Source of the DNA: Pycnopodia helianthoides | Lineage: Eukaryota > Echinodermata > Asteroidea > Forcipulatida > Asteriidae | NCBI GenBank assembly: GCA_032158295.1 | Contig: CM063246.1 | Location: 19,216,991-19,280,990, forward strand | Direction: 5' to 3' | Length of the DNA: 64,000 bases | Shown: positions 24,346 through 36,340 of the stretch, piece by piece | Layout: each line of letters begins with the position of its first letter | How positions within the stretch are numbered: the stretch's first letter is position 1 | Notes under the pieces: model-generated | Database searches by the model: none | What the model was told of the DNA's origin: nothing | Seen by the model: the letters and a program-made list of their open reading frames with translations, nothing else | Made by a program: the position numbers and the translations under genes

Positions 24346-26200
24346 TCATTGCAGAGATAAACACACAAATCAACAGACTCAGAACTGAAATATTTTGTGT
24401 CCATACAAAAGAGAGTCAAAAGAGCAAAAGGTATTCCCACAAAGTTGGCGTTTGTTGATTTACAGTATTGGTTTTGATGGGAATTGAGGAAAACATCAAT
24501 GGGGTCATACTTGGATGGGTTGTATTTAAAATTGCAACATACATGTAACAACAAACTTGTAAGCAAACAATGAAGTCAGTTGAAAGTTTGAATAGTGCCT
24601 TTTTTTTATTAAAAAAGTATGACTGTTGACAGATTACTATAATTGCATGTCAAGGTGAAGATCACCTTGTAACAATGTATGTTGCTGGGGGGGGGGGGCT
24701 TGGCTTAAAGCCAAAGCAAGAAAAGGCCCACTAAGAAGGAATAAAGGTTGGTGGTTTGAAGATAAAGAAAGACATTTACTCATATCATTCGATGTAATTT
24801 ACTGACCAAAGCATAGAAAACCAACTCACTTGAAAGTGGTCTGAGAAATGCCACAGATGAGTTTATTCCAACTGAGGTTCTAAGAGATGTTTGGACCAAG
24901 AAGAACAAGGTGTGATACTTCATGTAAGGAAAACATCAATAGATGAAAGAGAGAAAGAGAGAGAGAGAGAGAAAAGACCTAATATTAACAAATGACTGCT
25001 TCATTTGTCAGTCTAAGTCTAGAGAAATACAAAGGCTCATAAATGTCTGGAAATACTGTTGATGATCAGTATGAATTACTTTCATTCTGGTTGGAACATT
25101 AATTGTGAGCACAAAATGTGCATCCATCCTCAGTCTTAGCAGTACCTCAAGATAGAAATCTAACACTGTTTTAAAATTGCCAACCAGTTAGTGTAATCAT
25201 GCCAGATCAAAGTGATATCAAAAGTCATTATTTTCAAACTGGGATTGTGGAGGTCACAATCAACTCATTTGACATGTTTAATATTCTGTAAGGGCAAACT
25301 TGTTAGGTGTTCGGGCACTCCGCCCGGAACACCTCTTGTTTATCCTTGTACTTGTTAAGATATGCATCTGAATTACACTAGTTCAACCATTTCACACTAC
25401 ATCTTAACTTCACCCCCTTACTGAGATGATAGAAAGCTGAGTGTAATGTATCAACAGGTTATGGTCTCAACGCTGTGACACTGGTTCACACTGCATGCTG
25501 TTATGAGTATCAGATCCCTTTACTGTACTTTGGATCTGCCTTGACATTAAACATACATACATTATTACACAGTAGTAATGTACCAACATTTCAAAATCAT
25601 CCCCTGCCCCCGTTTTTCAACAGGGATTAATGTCACTGGATAGGAGACTTATTCACAAACATTCCTAATGATTTGTACATGTATGTGTGGGGGATGTTGG
25701 TAGACTCACCTGTCAACTGTGGGTTTGTACATTTGGTTTAGCTGTGTAGCACATCTTCAATAAAGTATCCCTTCAGCTAACCATCTCCTCATCTGGTATT
25801 TCAGATCACTCTCATCTGGCTCATTATTGAGTCACCTGCTTGATGAGCTGATGTCCTTGATGTCCTTGAGCTGATGCATGATGTTAGACAAGACTAACCC
25901 TTTCTTTCAGGGCATTACATGTTTCTAAAAAGCACTGTGCACAGAAAGAAACAAATACTGTATCACTTTTTAGACCCCCAATTGAAACTCAACATGAAAG
26001 TAAATATATTTACCGTACAAAACTTCAAAAGTCATCTTTACACTATGTTGCATATGCCCAATTAATTATCTTTTTGTGCAAAAAATTTACTCATTTTACT
26101 AACCGTTCTTATTCTCATTTAACTTATGTTTCTGAAGCTACCCATAATCACCTCAATCACTTGTGTAACCTGAATTTCCAACATAAAGCCAGTGAACGAT
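24346..26200. other. Intergenic DNA, no gene supported
   Basis: Contains a G-run at 24686-24698, a GA microsatellite at about 24950-24972 and a hairpin near 25307. Nothing else is recognisable. Confidence 0.5.
25307..25334. repeat. GC-rich hairpin in AT-rich DNA
   Basis: AGGTGTTCGGGC is followed by CACTCC and then GCCCGGAACACCT, giving an almost fully paired stem of about 12 bp with a 4-6-base loop. It stands out from its AT-rich surroundings. It could be a terminator-like or MITE-core structure; no function is assigned. Confidence 0.5.
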
Positions 26201-26204
26201 CAAG

Positions 26205-26380
26205 TCCTTTTTTGGTGGATTCAAACTCGGACTTGGTTTTGGACCAGTGTGTCTCAGACTCGGACTTGGACCCGGTGTAAATAACAGTGCTAGTGGAATC
26301 AAGGCTAGTGGTCTTGGACTCAGGTCCATTGTTTGTAGTCTTGGACTCGGACTCAACCCTGGGACTTGGCATTACTAGGC
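26205..26380 (+). repeat. Degenerate GGACTC/GGACTT hexamer tract
   Basis: Variants of GACTCGGACTTGG recur through the stretch. Similar tracts lie near 26973-27025 and, as GGCTCC/GGCTTC variants, near 30187-30215. Overlapping open frames here (67-75 residues on the minus strand) are products of the hexamer periodicity. Confidence 0.6.
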
Positions 26381-26604
26381 TCAAGACCAGAAAATAACGA
26401 GGAAAACATGCAAATTAAGCAACCTTCATGGTGCCCATATAAACGGTTATCAATGAAAGTAGAAATAGTTTAGGCTGATGCGTTGCCTACGGCCTTTGCG
26501 TAACAACCATGGACCCTGTTTGTTTCAACCCCACTTGTCAGAGTTAGTGTATTCTAGTTCAATGGTCTTGTTCTGTGATGGTGGTTTTATTTGTCCACCT
26601 AAGA

Positions 26605-27519
26605 TAGTGCCCTCTTCTTGATTAACCTTCTGAATAGGGTTTTGCGCACTGACATTGCAGACAAAACTAAGCACAATCTCAGTCACAAAACAGAAGGCTA
26701 GGTATAGTTGGATCATTATGTCTGATTTGTATTAGTTAATTTGATTGGTCCAGGGTGATTTTCTACCTTAATGATTGGTCACATTCTAGTCCTTGAAAGA
26801 TCAACACTCATAATGACAGTGACACAAACACATTTCAAACAAGCTGGTAATTTGTAAGTTTATGCTCTGTTTTGTTTTTAAAATTATTTTTAAGCCGGAA
26901 TAAACAAACGAATTGGGCCTGGAGCAGATAAGACGCAATAACTTACCAGCAGAACTAGTTTTAGATAAACATGAGGGACTCGGACTCCTACAAAAGGGGA
27001 CTTGAACTCGGTGGAGACAAACAGGACTTGGACTGGGATTCAGCACTGATGACAGTACAGTTTGACTTTGTGTTTTCTTGTTCAACTCACCAGTGTTGGA
27101 AGGAAACTCAAACACATCTATGCTGTGATGACATTCAAACTTATTCAGAAGACTTTTATTCCACATACAGAGACGAAAAACATACAGAGGTTCGAAGAAA
27201 GCGGGCTTGCGGTGGGATACCTCAATGTACTAAACTACACTTCACACTGTCACGTCCACACAGACATGACAGACACCAGATGATAGTGACACTTCTGAGG
27301 TTACAATTTTGCGGTAAAATAAGCAATATTTACTCACTGAATGTCTCTCTTACTCGTCAGCAGAAGTGTGGGTGGTGTAAAGCTGCCTTCAAGCACAATC
27401 TTGATGTTATTCTGGATGGAGAAATAACGAGGCAGCATTTAATTTACAAAGGTTTTCTCTCACAGGTATTCCGAAAAGCATAAAATGGCGAGGGTTTGAT
27501 CCGACACAAGAGGGCGCTA
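26605..27519. mobile_element. Element with TAGTGCCCTCTT / AAGAGGGCGCTA ends
   Basis: The left end TAGTGCCCTCTTCTTG and right end CACAAGAGGGCGCTA are inverted and 915 bp apart, similar in spacing and sequence to 3268-4177. A 170-codon plus-strand frame (26971-27483) lies inside, but it resembles no transposase and has no catalytic motif that I can see. Its second copy is at 32121-33035 within the duplication. Confidence 0.4.
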
Positions 27520-28022
27520 GAGATGATTATTAAGAGTAAGGGACTTTTTTTTTTTTGCCACAGCCCCCAAAAGACTTTTATATTTGATGGACCTTGGCCC
27601 CACACTAACAGATATGGGAAACTAATTTAAATAATAATTACGTTGTCATGGCAACAGCCGAATTAGCACTTCGGGGTGGTATTTCCATCCCTTGGAATTT
27701 TGGAACAGTGAGATTTGCCTATTTTCAAGGGCGTGTAAACATTAATTAGCAAATAGACAATTTATTATTTTACTTACAATTTATGTGTAAGTGCGACCTT
27801 CTAGGGTGCAATAAATTTCTAATAAGAATCACAATATATGTCAGTGGGTTAAACCATTAGTTTCAAATAGGGATGTTTTGGACGTATGAAAACATACTAT
27901 ACAAACTTTTGATAGCTCATAACCCATGGTAGTACTCCGATTTCAACAATGACCACAGAATGTTGAGATGAGAAATTGGTACGGTCTTGATATTTGCTCA
28001 AGGAAAATGCTCAGTCCTTTGC

Positions 28023-30011
28023 AGTGTTTTGCCTAGCAATTTTCAAAAATGAAATCTTCAAATTTCAGAATATGCCCCTTCCGTATGATCTCGAGCGATT
28101 TTTTTATGAAACTTGTCACAAATCGTCGGTCGTACCTTAAACTGACCTATGCTCGTCCACAGCACACACACAAATTGTGTCTTGTAAAAAACGCGATTGA
28201 AGTTGCACTTTTTTTGAAACTGCTGTGTCGGAGTCTGCTTTTCGAGACAAAAAATAAAGCTGACTACTTTATTTCTACATTACTGTCAATGTGTTTTCAT
28301 GGTCTTGAGGCCGACTTAGGACGGCCTTGGTCTCGGCCTCCCCATCGCTATGTAACGACTCGGTCTTGGCCTTGGCCTTGGAACTTTGTGGACTCACAAA
28401 ATAAGCCTGGGCCGGTTTGAGGCCACCTGTTTTGATTAACACTTCCAAAAGCGTCAGCCCTTTATACAATCTAGCTAACCAAAGATTATGTTCTACATGA
28501 GAACTGCAACCTTGACAATATTTATATGTTGACTTTAACTCAACACAATTACCTTGAACTCTGACCCTTGACCTATTCAACCCAATTTTTGTATCTTTCC
28601 CGAAGAGCACCCCCCCCCCAAAAAAAAGAGAGCTAAATGTCACTTCAAACTCAATATACGGTCCGGAAACGAAATGACAATAACCCTTCATTCTGTTGGG
28701 CTGAGGGGTTAAACTAAATAAAAAGTAGGATCACAATTTTGGAAAGTACGTTGGAATGATGACATTTCCACCATCTGGTAACCCCTGGTGATGTAAATTT
28801 CGTAAGTCTTCTTACTGTCTTTTTGTGCTCAATAGTTCATCAAGGCAAAGGGCTATTTTAGCTGCACCTATAACCAAACCATTTAACCATGCATATACGT
28901 TGGATTACTATGATATCGCGTTTGCATTGAATGGTTCAAAGGCCTACCCGTTTCACTTTACTGTACAAGGCCAGTCTTGTTTAGGGAATCGTTACTAGGC
29001 AAGGAAAAAAGGAAGTTAGGCAGAGCAAAGCAATCATGACACACTAAGATCTGGCATTTTGAATCCGTTGAAGTAATACATGTATTAAGTTGATGTTAAA
29101 CTTTGTTTAGTCCGCTAATATTTTGCTACGTTTTGCCAATAAACAATACTTGTTGAAGGAGGTGGATCTAACAGATTGGACTGGTTTTATGTGATTATAT
29201 TTTAGAAGCGTTCATGATCTTGACATGGATGCAAAAGTAATCCTGTTCATAGATATTTCATGAATATTTTCATGTTTAGGAACATAATTCTTTGGAATGA
29301 TTATAATTGCAACGAAGAGAGATTAAAATGCTTCATTTCCCCCTAAAATAAACACTGATGAATACTGAAAATTCAAAAGGTCAAGTTTTTAAAAACTATT
29401 AATAAGCATCTTTTTCAAAACAAGTAAATTGTTGCTTTGAATTGGATTAGGAATAGTAGTGGTATAGTGCTCGTCAAATGCTTGTCAATATGCATGGTTT
29501 GGTTACCAGCCGTTATAGACAAAGTGGAGCTAGCTCTTTGTCTTGATAAAATATTGAGCACTTTTCAGTTATTAAAAAGAAAGTCGGAATACGTTGCTTA
29601 TTGGAGCTTAGATGCTATAAACAAGCAGACCCGCGAGAACACAAGTTTGCAAAGGGTGCTGTTTTTTCAAAGATAATTGCCGTGCGCGGAGCGCAAAGCC
29701 ATTACGGAGTGTGGTCCGGGCCCACTTAAGGGCCCCGGAAGCCGTTGGTTTCTAGATGCTCTGTCGTGCAATCTGAAACACTATTTGGCACTTAGTATCT
29801 ATTTTTGGGCGGGATAATATCAATATGATTTGCAAAATGATTATCCCACAAATATATTTTTGCACGAGGCGAAGCTGGGTGACACGGAAAAGCCAGATAT
29901 CACTGAGTGAATAATATTCGACGAATGGAACGCATCCACACAAAAAGCCTTGTCGTTAGAATTATTTTCACAATAAACACAAAACAGAAATGGAAACTCG
30001 TCAAACCCACC
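28023..30011 (+). other. ~1.99-kb segment present in copy A only
   Basis: Copy B joins the base before this segment directly to the base after it (…TCAGTCCTTTGC then TCTGAAAATTC), with a single C of shared sequence at the break. I see no target-site duplication or inverted ends, so a deletion in copy B is at least as likely as an insertion in copy A. The segment has no gene I can recognise; a GC-rich palindrome (GGGCCCACTTAAGGGCCC) lies near 29718. Confidence 0.75.
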
Positions 30012-30734
30012 CTCTGAAAATTCTATATAACAAAAATAGAAAAACAACAATTGGAATACTCCATGGAGACACCAACCTTCTCCACCGTGACGCCACTTTG
30101 CGCCTCGTTTGGGCAAACGGGCAGGGATCGATTGTTTTGGAAACGACACGTCAAGACGTCCTATGTTACCGTATGCGTTGTCCAAACTCCGGCTTGGGCT
30201 CCGGCTTCGGCTTGGAGCATTGACTTTCTGCACAGTGTTTCCAACATCAAACGAAACCCGGAGCCCAAGCCAAAGACAAGGTTGGGAAAAGGCCCTTCAA
30301 TGGATCGGACTCCTATATTAAACTTGGGTGCGTTGCCTAAATTGATGGCTCCACGATCCCGAAAATACAACAACAAAAGCAAACAAAACAAAGACTTCTC
30401 GTAATTAACTGCACTGCCGTGGACGAGATTCTACACAATGGGAAGAATTATAATTTTAGTTGTCGTAGGCAAAGCACTCTTTTATTTATGTCACTGATAA
30501 AGCAGCAACTTCAACATACCGGAACAAGCAACCGCTAGCACGTCTCATGCTTGTAATGCAGAATCAATATTGCTTCGGTCTTGGCGACTTCCTGGCATGC
30601 AGGCGAACCGGGTACAAATTACTTCTGATAGCGCCCTCTTTTGAATCAACCTCCTTCAGACCACGCTAACTTTCCATACGGGGGGGGGACATAATATCCG
30701 ACGGGCAGATTTCCAAATTGACAGCCGAAGTATA

Positions 30735-31070
30735 AGAACCATAACTATTGACCTTTCTATTGTTGATAACAACCGCGCTGGTTGGCATGGACAGCCGAAT
30801 GTTGGCAAAACATTCAATTGTGTTAACAGACAATGACCAAATTCATCACTTTTGCAAATTGTTATCTGACACGAATACATCCCATGGTTAGTTGCTTTGT
30901 TTCCGACAGATTCAACAGTATTTTTAAATATTTGGTGTGACATTGTTACACACTGTGGCTGTCTGTTTTTGCTTTGCATTTATGGCTTTCCATAGTTTTC
31001 CAACCTTGGTTGGCAAAAACTCGGGCTGTGACGTTGCAATAGAAAGGTCGATCACACCACGTCGATCCTG
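30735..31070 (+). repeat. Interspersed repeat sharing sequence with 42225-42580
   Basis: The phrases AACCGCGCTGGTTGGCATGG and GGCTTTCCATAGTTTTCCAA recur, in reverse orientation, within an intron of the CAP-domain gene at 42225-42580. A further copy lies in duplicate B (about 34258-34594). The 42-kb copy begins and ends with GCCAACC/GGTTGGC-rich stretches that may be its inverted ends. Confidence 0.6.
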
Positions 31071-31671
31071 GTCGTTTGATTGGATGATTGTTGGTCGCGC
31101 ACAATTCGTTATTCATACCATTACATGGCCCACATCATTACGATGCTAGTGGATGGGTTACATTCACACAATGAATTGGAGATCACACTTTTGGTAAAAA
31201 AAAACAATTATTATTCTCTGCTTCTACAACCTAACAAGTTTTTAAGTTTACAAGTTAAAAAGATAAACCATCTTAAAGCTAATGTATTTCCATAAATACG
31301 AGTCGTTTTCCAGGTGCTTTATAAAAAAATATTTGTCTATGGAAAACGTTTTTTGATACTTATTACAGAAATAAGACAAATTAAACATATTTATCCCTCC
31401 CATTCTAAATGCATATTATTTTGAAAAGTTAAAGCGTAATCAAGTCTGCGATTGATTGTATGCATTTGATAAGGCAATGTTTGCTCCAATACAGCGAAAC
31501 CCATCAGTTATAAGACAGGATTAAACTTTTAAAAAATCTATAAATTAGCTGGCTACCCTTGTTTTTATTTATAGTCCCTTCATCATGTTTTCAAAATGAC
31601 TAATGAAGGTAACATTTTTTTAAGTTTCATAGTTTACGATTTATACACGTGTTGTACATGCAAACGAAACG

Positions 31672-31968
31672 AAACACCCCAACAAACACCCCAACAAACA
31701 AACAAACACCCCAACAAACACCCCAACAAACAAACAAACAAACAAACAAACAAACAAACAAACAAACAAACAAACGAACAAACAAACACCCCAACACCCC
31801 AACAAACACCCCAACAAACACCCCAACAAACACCCCAACAAACAAACAAACAAACAAACAAACAAACAAACAAACAAACAAACACCCCAACACCCCAACA
31901 AACACACACACAAACAAACAAACAAACAAACAAACACACAAACAAACAAACAAACAAGAGAGAGTGCG
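31672..31968 (+). repeat. CAAA / CACCCCAACAAA low-complexity tract (copy A)
   Basis: Nearly 300 bases are built from CAAA repeats with interspersed CACCCCAACAAA blocks. It reads open in several frames as Thr-Asn-Lys-Gln or Phe-Val-Cys-Leu repeats, and none of these is a credible protein. The tract differs in length from its copy at 35197, as expected for slippage or assembly error. Confidence 0.9.
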
Positions 31969-32020
31969 AGAGAGAAACAAAGATACAGTTGGACGGGTCA
32001 ATGAAAAACGTATTAAAAAC

Positions 32021-35000
32021 AACCATGGACCCTGTTTGTTTCAACCCCACTTGTCAGAGTTAGTGTATTCTAGTTCAATGGTCTTGTTCTGTGATGGTGG
32101 TTTTATTTGTCCACCTAAGATAGTGCCCTCTTCTTGATTAACCTTCTGAATAGGGTTTTGCGCACTGACATTGCAGACAAAACTAAGCACAATCTCAGTC
32201 ACAAAACAGAAGGCTAGGTATAGTTGGATCATTATGTCTGATTTGTATTAGTTAATTTGATTGGTCCAGGGTGATTTTCTACCTTAATGATTGGTCACAT
32301 TCTAGTCCTTGAAAGATCAACACTCATAATGACAGTGACACAAACACATTTCAAACAAGCTGGTAATTTGTAAGTTTATGCTCTGTTTTGTTTTTAAAAT
32401 TATTTTTAAGCCGGAATAAACAAACGAATTGGGCCTGGAGCAGATAAGACGCAATAACTTACCAGCAGAACTAGTTTTAGATAAACATGAGGGACTCGGA
32501 CTCCTACAAAAGGGGACTTGAACTCGGTGGAGACAAACAGGACTTGGACTGGGATTCAGCACTGATGACAGTACAGTTTGACTTTGTGTTTTCTTGTTCA
32601 ACTCACCAGTGTTGGAAGGAAACTCAAACACATCTATGCTGTGATGACATTCAAACTTATTCAGAAGACTTTTATTCCACATACAGAGACGAAAAACATA
32701 CAGAGGTTCGAAGAAAGCGGGCTTGCGGTGGGATACCTCAATGTACTAAACTACACTTCACACTGTCACGTCCACACAGACATGACAGACACCAGATGAT
32801 AGTGACACTTCTGAGGTTACAATTTTGCGGTAAAATAAGCAATATTTACTCACTGAATGTCTCTCTTACTCGTCAGCAGAAGTGTGGGTGGTGTAAAGCT
32901 GCCTTCAAGCACAATCTTGATGTTATTCTGGATGGAGAAATAACGAGGCAGCATTTAATTTACAAAGGTTTTCTCTCACAGGTATTCCGAAAAGCATAAA
33001 ATGGCGAGGGTTTGATCCGACACAAGAGGGCGCTAGAGATGATTATTAAGAGTAAGGGACTTTTTTTTTTTTGCCACAGCCCCCAAAAGACTTTTATATT
33101 TGATGGACCTTGGCCCCACACTAACAGATATGGGAAACTAATTTAAATAATAATTACGTTGTCATGGCAACAGCCGAATTAGCACTTCGGGGTGGTATTT
33201 CCATCCCTTGGAATTTTGGAACAGTGAGATTTGCCTATTTTCAAGGGCGTGTAAACATTAATTAGCAAATAGACAATTTATTATTTTACTTACAATTTAT
33301 GTGTAAGTGCGACCTTCTAGGGTGCAATAAATTTCTAATAAGAATCACAAGATATGTCAGTGGGTTAAACCATTAGTTTCAAATAGGGATGTTTTGGACG
33401 TATGAAAACATACTATACAAACTTTTGATAGCTCATAACCCATGGTAGTACTCCGATTTCAACAATGACCACAGAATGTTGAGATGAGAAATTGGTACGG
33501 TCTTGATATTTGCTCAAGGAAAATGCTCAGTCCTTTGCTCTGAAAATTCTATATAACAAAAATAGAAAAACAACAATTGGAATACTCCATGGAGACACCA
33601 ACCTTCTCCACCGTGACGCCACTTTGCGCCTCGTTTGGGCAAACGGGCAGGGATCGATTGTTTTGGAAACGACACGTCAAGACGTCCTATGTTACCGTAT
33701 GCGTTGTCCAAACTCCGGCTTGGGCTCCGGCTTCGGCTTGGAGCATTGACTTTCTGCACAGTGTTTCCAACATCAAACGAAACCCGGAGCCCAAGCCAAA
33801 GACAAGGTTGGGAAAAGGCCCTTCAATGGATCGGACTCCTATATTAAACTTGGGTGCGTTGCCTAAATTGATGGCTCCACGATCCCGAAAATACAACAAC
33901 AAAAGCAAACAAAACAAAGACTTCTCGTAATTAACTGCACTGCCGTGGACGAGATTCTACACAATGGGAAGAATTATAATTTTAGTTGTCGTAGGCAAAG
34001 CACTCTTTTATTTATGTCACTGATAAAGCAGCAACTTCAACATACCGGAACAAGCAACCGCTAGCACGTCTCATGCTTGTAATGCAGAATCAATATTGCT
34101 TCGGTCTTGGCGACTTCCTGGCATGCAGGCGAACCGGGTACAAATTACTTCTGATAGCGCCCTCTTTTGAATCAACCTCCTTCAGACCACGCTAACTTTC
34201 CATACGGGGGGGGACATAATATCCGACGGGCAGATTTCCAAATTGACAGCCGAAGTATAAGAACCATAACTATTGACCTTTCTATTGTTGATAACAACCG
34301 CGCTGGTTGGCATGGACAGCCGAATGTTGGCAAAACATTCAATTGTGTTAACAGACAATGACCAAATTCATCACTTTTGCAAATTGTTATCTGACACGAA
34401 TACATCCCATGGTTAGTTGCTTTGTTTCCGACAGATTCAACAGTATTTTTAAATATTTGGTGTGACATTGTTACACACTGTGGCTGTCTGTTTTTGCTTT
34501 GCATTTATGGCTTTCCATAGTTTTCCAACCTTGGTTGGCAAAAACTCGGGCTGTGACGTTGCAATAGAAAGGTCGATCACACCACGTCGATCCTGGTCGT
34601 TTGATTGGATGATTGTTGGTCGCGCACAATTCGTTATTCATACCATTACATGGCCCACATCATTACGATGCTAGTGGATGGGTTACATTCACACAATGAA
34701 TTGGAGATCACACTTTTGGTAAAAAAAAACAATTATTATTCTCTGCTTCTACAACCTAACAAGTTTTTAAGTTTACAAGTTAAAAAGATAAACCATCTTA
34801 AAGCTAATGTATTTCCATAAATACGAGTCGTTTTCCAGGTGCTTTATAAAAAAATATTTGTCTATGGAAAACGTTTTTTGATACTTATTACAGAAATAAG
34901 ACAAATTAAACATATTTATCCCTCCCATTCTAAATGCATATTATTTTGAAAAGTTAAAGCGTAATCAAGTCTGCGATTGATTGTATGCATTTGATAAGGC

Positions 35001-35541
35001 AATGTTTGCTCCAATACAGCGAAACCCATCAGTTATAAGACAGGATTAAACTTTTAAAAAATCTATAAATTAGCTGGCTACCCTTGTTTTTTTTATAGTC
35101 CCTTCATCATGTTTTCAAAATGACTAATGAAGGTAACATTTTTTTAAGTTTCATAGTTTACGATTTATACACGTGTTGTACATGCAAACGAAACGAAACA
35201 CCCCAACAAACACCCCAACAAACAAACAAACACCCCAACAAACACCCCAAACAAACAAACAAACAAACAAACAAACAAACAAACAAACAAACAAACGAAC
35301 AAACAAACACCCCAACACCCCAACAAACACCCCAACAAACACCCCAACAAACACCCCAACAAACAAACAAACAAACAAACAAACAAACAAACAAACAAAC
35401 AAACACCCCAACACCCCAACAAACACACACACAAACAAACAAACAAACAAACAAACACACAAACAAACAAACAAACAAGAGAGAGTGCGAGAGAGAAACA
35501 AAGATACAGTTGGACGGGTCAATGAAAAACGTATTAAAAAC
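32021..35541 (+). repeat. Large direct tandem duplication, copy B (shorter)
   Basis: Starts at AACCATGGACCC and ends at GTATTAAAAAC, after which unique sequence ATAACTTACCGG resumes. It repeats 26505-28022 and 30012-32020 in order, without the middle ~1.99 kb. Its right end lies about 460 bases from the stop codon of the CAP-domain gene, whose transcript reads towards it. Confidence 0.9.
35197..35487 (+). repeat. CAAA / CACCCCAACAAA low-complexity tract (copy B)
   Basis: The second copy of the tract at 31672-31968, about six bases shorter by eye and with an AAACAAA variant where copy A has AACAAA. Open frames over it are artefacts. Confidence 0.9.
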
Positions 35542-35911
35542 ATAACTTACCGGTGTGTTTAATTAATTTTTAAAAATATAGTGTAATAAAACTGTGCTCA
35601 CTACATTTACATTTGAGTTAACATTTCAATCATCTATAAACGAATGTATTTATACAAAAATATAAGAGTAATTTTTTACTGAGAAGCTTAAAAAAAATAT
35701 AAGTTCCTTTTGCAGGAAAATATGTTGTTTCTCACAAAAGTTTACACTTTCTAATGACAAAAAAAGAAGAAAAAAAAGTTATGTGACTTACGAAATGTGT
35801 ACGTTCTCTGCTAAAGTGTAGCATATAAATAACTGTGTATTATAAGACTTTTGGTAAAATACCAGTTTGTACATGGCGTATTAGTAATGTGCTGACAAAA
35901 TTTTAAGTATG

Positions 35912-35917
35912 TTTATT
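35912..35917 (-). terminator. Candidate polyadenylation signal AATAAA
   Basis: AATAAA on the minus strand lies 83 bases past the stop codon of the CAP-domain gene. It is the first perfect signal downstream and fits a short 3' untranslated region. Cleavage would be expected about 15-30 bases further, near 35885-35900. Confidence 0.5.
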
Positions 35918-35999
35918 TGAAAGTGATCTGATAACATCCGTTGCTCGCCGACTCACATCCGCATACCAGAGTTGCTTATGAAGTCCCTACACCAAACCT

Positions 36000-36340
36000 C
36001 TAATGTACTGGGTCACATCTCTCCATGCCGATGTTGTCTTGGCCCATGTTGTTGTCTGAAAATAGTTTGTATAATCAACTTTGTTAGTTTTTGAATGTAT
36101 ACTTTTAACGAAACACACTATGACAACATTTCAAATATCTTGGTCTTGTGTCACATAGCTGCTAAAACACGCCAACGCATTTTGCTTAAAGAGTAGAATG
36201 GGATAATCGTCAAGACAAACTCTTTATGTTTTTGCACAAATGAGCTGCTATTGACGTATAAGTATAGTTTGCAAAAAAATGTGGACTTACTCTTCTTCTC
36301 ACTTTTCTTGGACGGACCGATCTTTGACTTCTTTGAAACC
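36000..36340 (-). CDS. Exons 16-17: short basic cytoplasmic tail
   Basis: Exon 16 (36340-36291) encodes VSKKSKIGPSKKSEKK and exon 17 (36055-36000) encodes NNNMGQDNIGMERCDPVH and stop. Tail length is about 35 residues with many Lys and Ser and no ITAM, ITIM or PDZ motif that I can see. Both exons have consensus splice sites and keep phase. Confidence 0.7.

Larger units (their letters stand above)
26505..32020 (+). repeat. Large direct tandem duplication, copy A (longer)
   Basis: Copy A runs from AACCATGGACCCTGTTTG to GTATTAAAAAC, where copy B starts at once with the same AACCATGGACC. The two copies are nearly identical by eye; I saw scattered single-base differences (for example ATATATG against AGATATG near 27835/33352) and length changes in homopolymers and the CAAA tract. 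Copy A contains an extra ~1.99 kb (28023-30011). AAC is shared at the junctions. No gene was recognised inside. Such identity fits either a very recent duplication or an unmerged haplotype in the assembly. Confidence 0.9.

Noticed and set aside
20817..24566. Minus-strand frames with a repeated FLSSKSVRILRHYCAF-like motif
   Set aside because: They follow the ~76-bp minisatellite; unit lengths are not kept to multiples of three and frames end within a few units.
26525..26716. Minus-strand 63-codon frame starting like a signal peptide (MIQLYLAFCFVTEIVLSFVC)
   Set aside because: It lies across the left end of the TAGTGCCCTCTT element and has no downstream exon with compatible phase; hydrophobic starts occur by chance in AT-rich DNA.
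26971..27483. 170-codon plus-strand frame, repeated identically at 32487-32999
   Set aside because: The repetition comes from the large duplication and not from conservation. The frame starts in a GGACTC hexamer tract and ends at the inverted end of a transposon-like element; no motif.
29680..29745. GC-rich palindrome considered as a terminator or replication origin
   Set aside because: GGGCCC repeats around ACTTAA form a short stem, but the context is a eukaryotic chromosome and no related function can be supported.
31596..32137. Long open frames encoding Thr/Asn/Lys/Gln or Phe/Val/Cys/Leu repeats (also 35120-35562)
   Set aside because: They are the translation of CAAA and CACCCCAACAAA low-complexity DNA, open in several frames on both strands at once; no start context, splice sites or domain.
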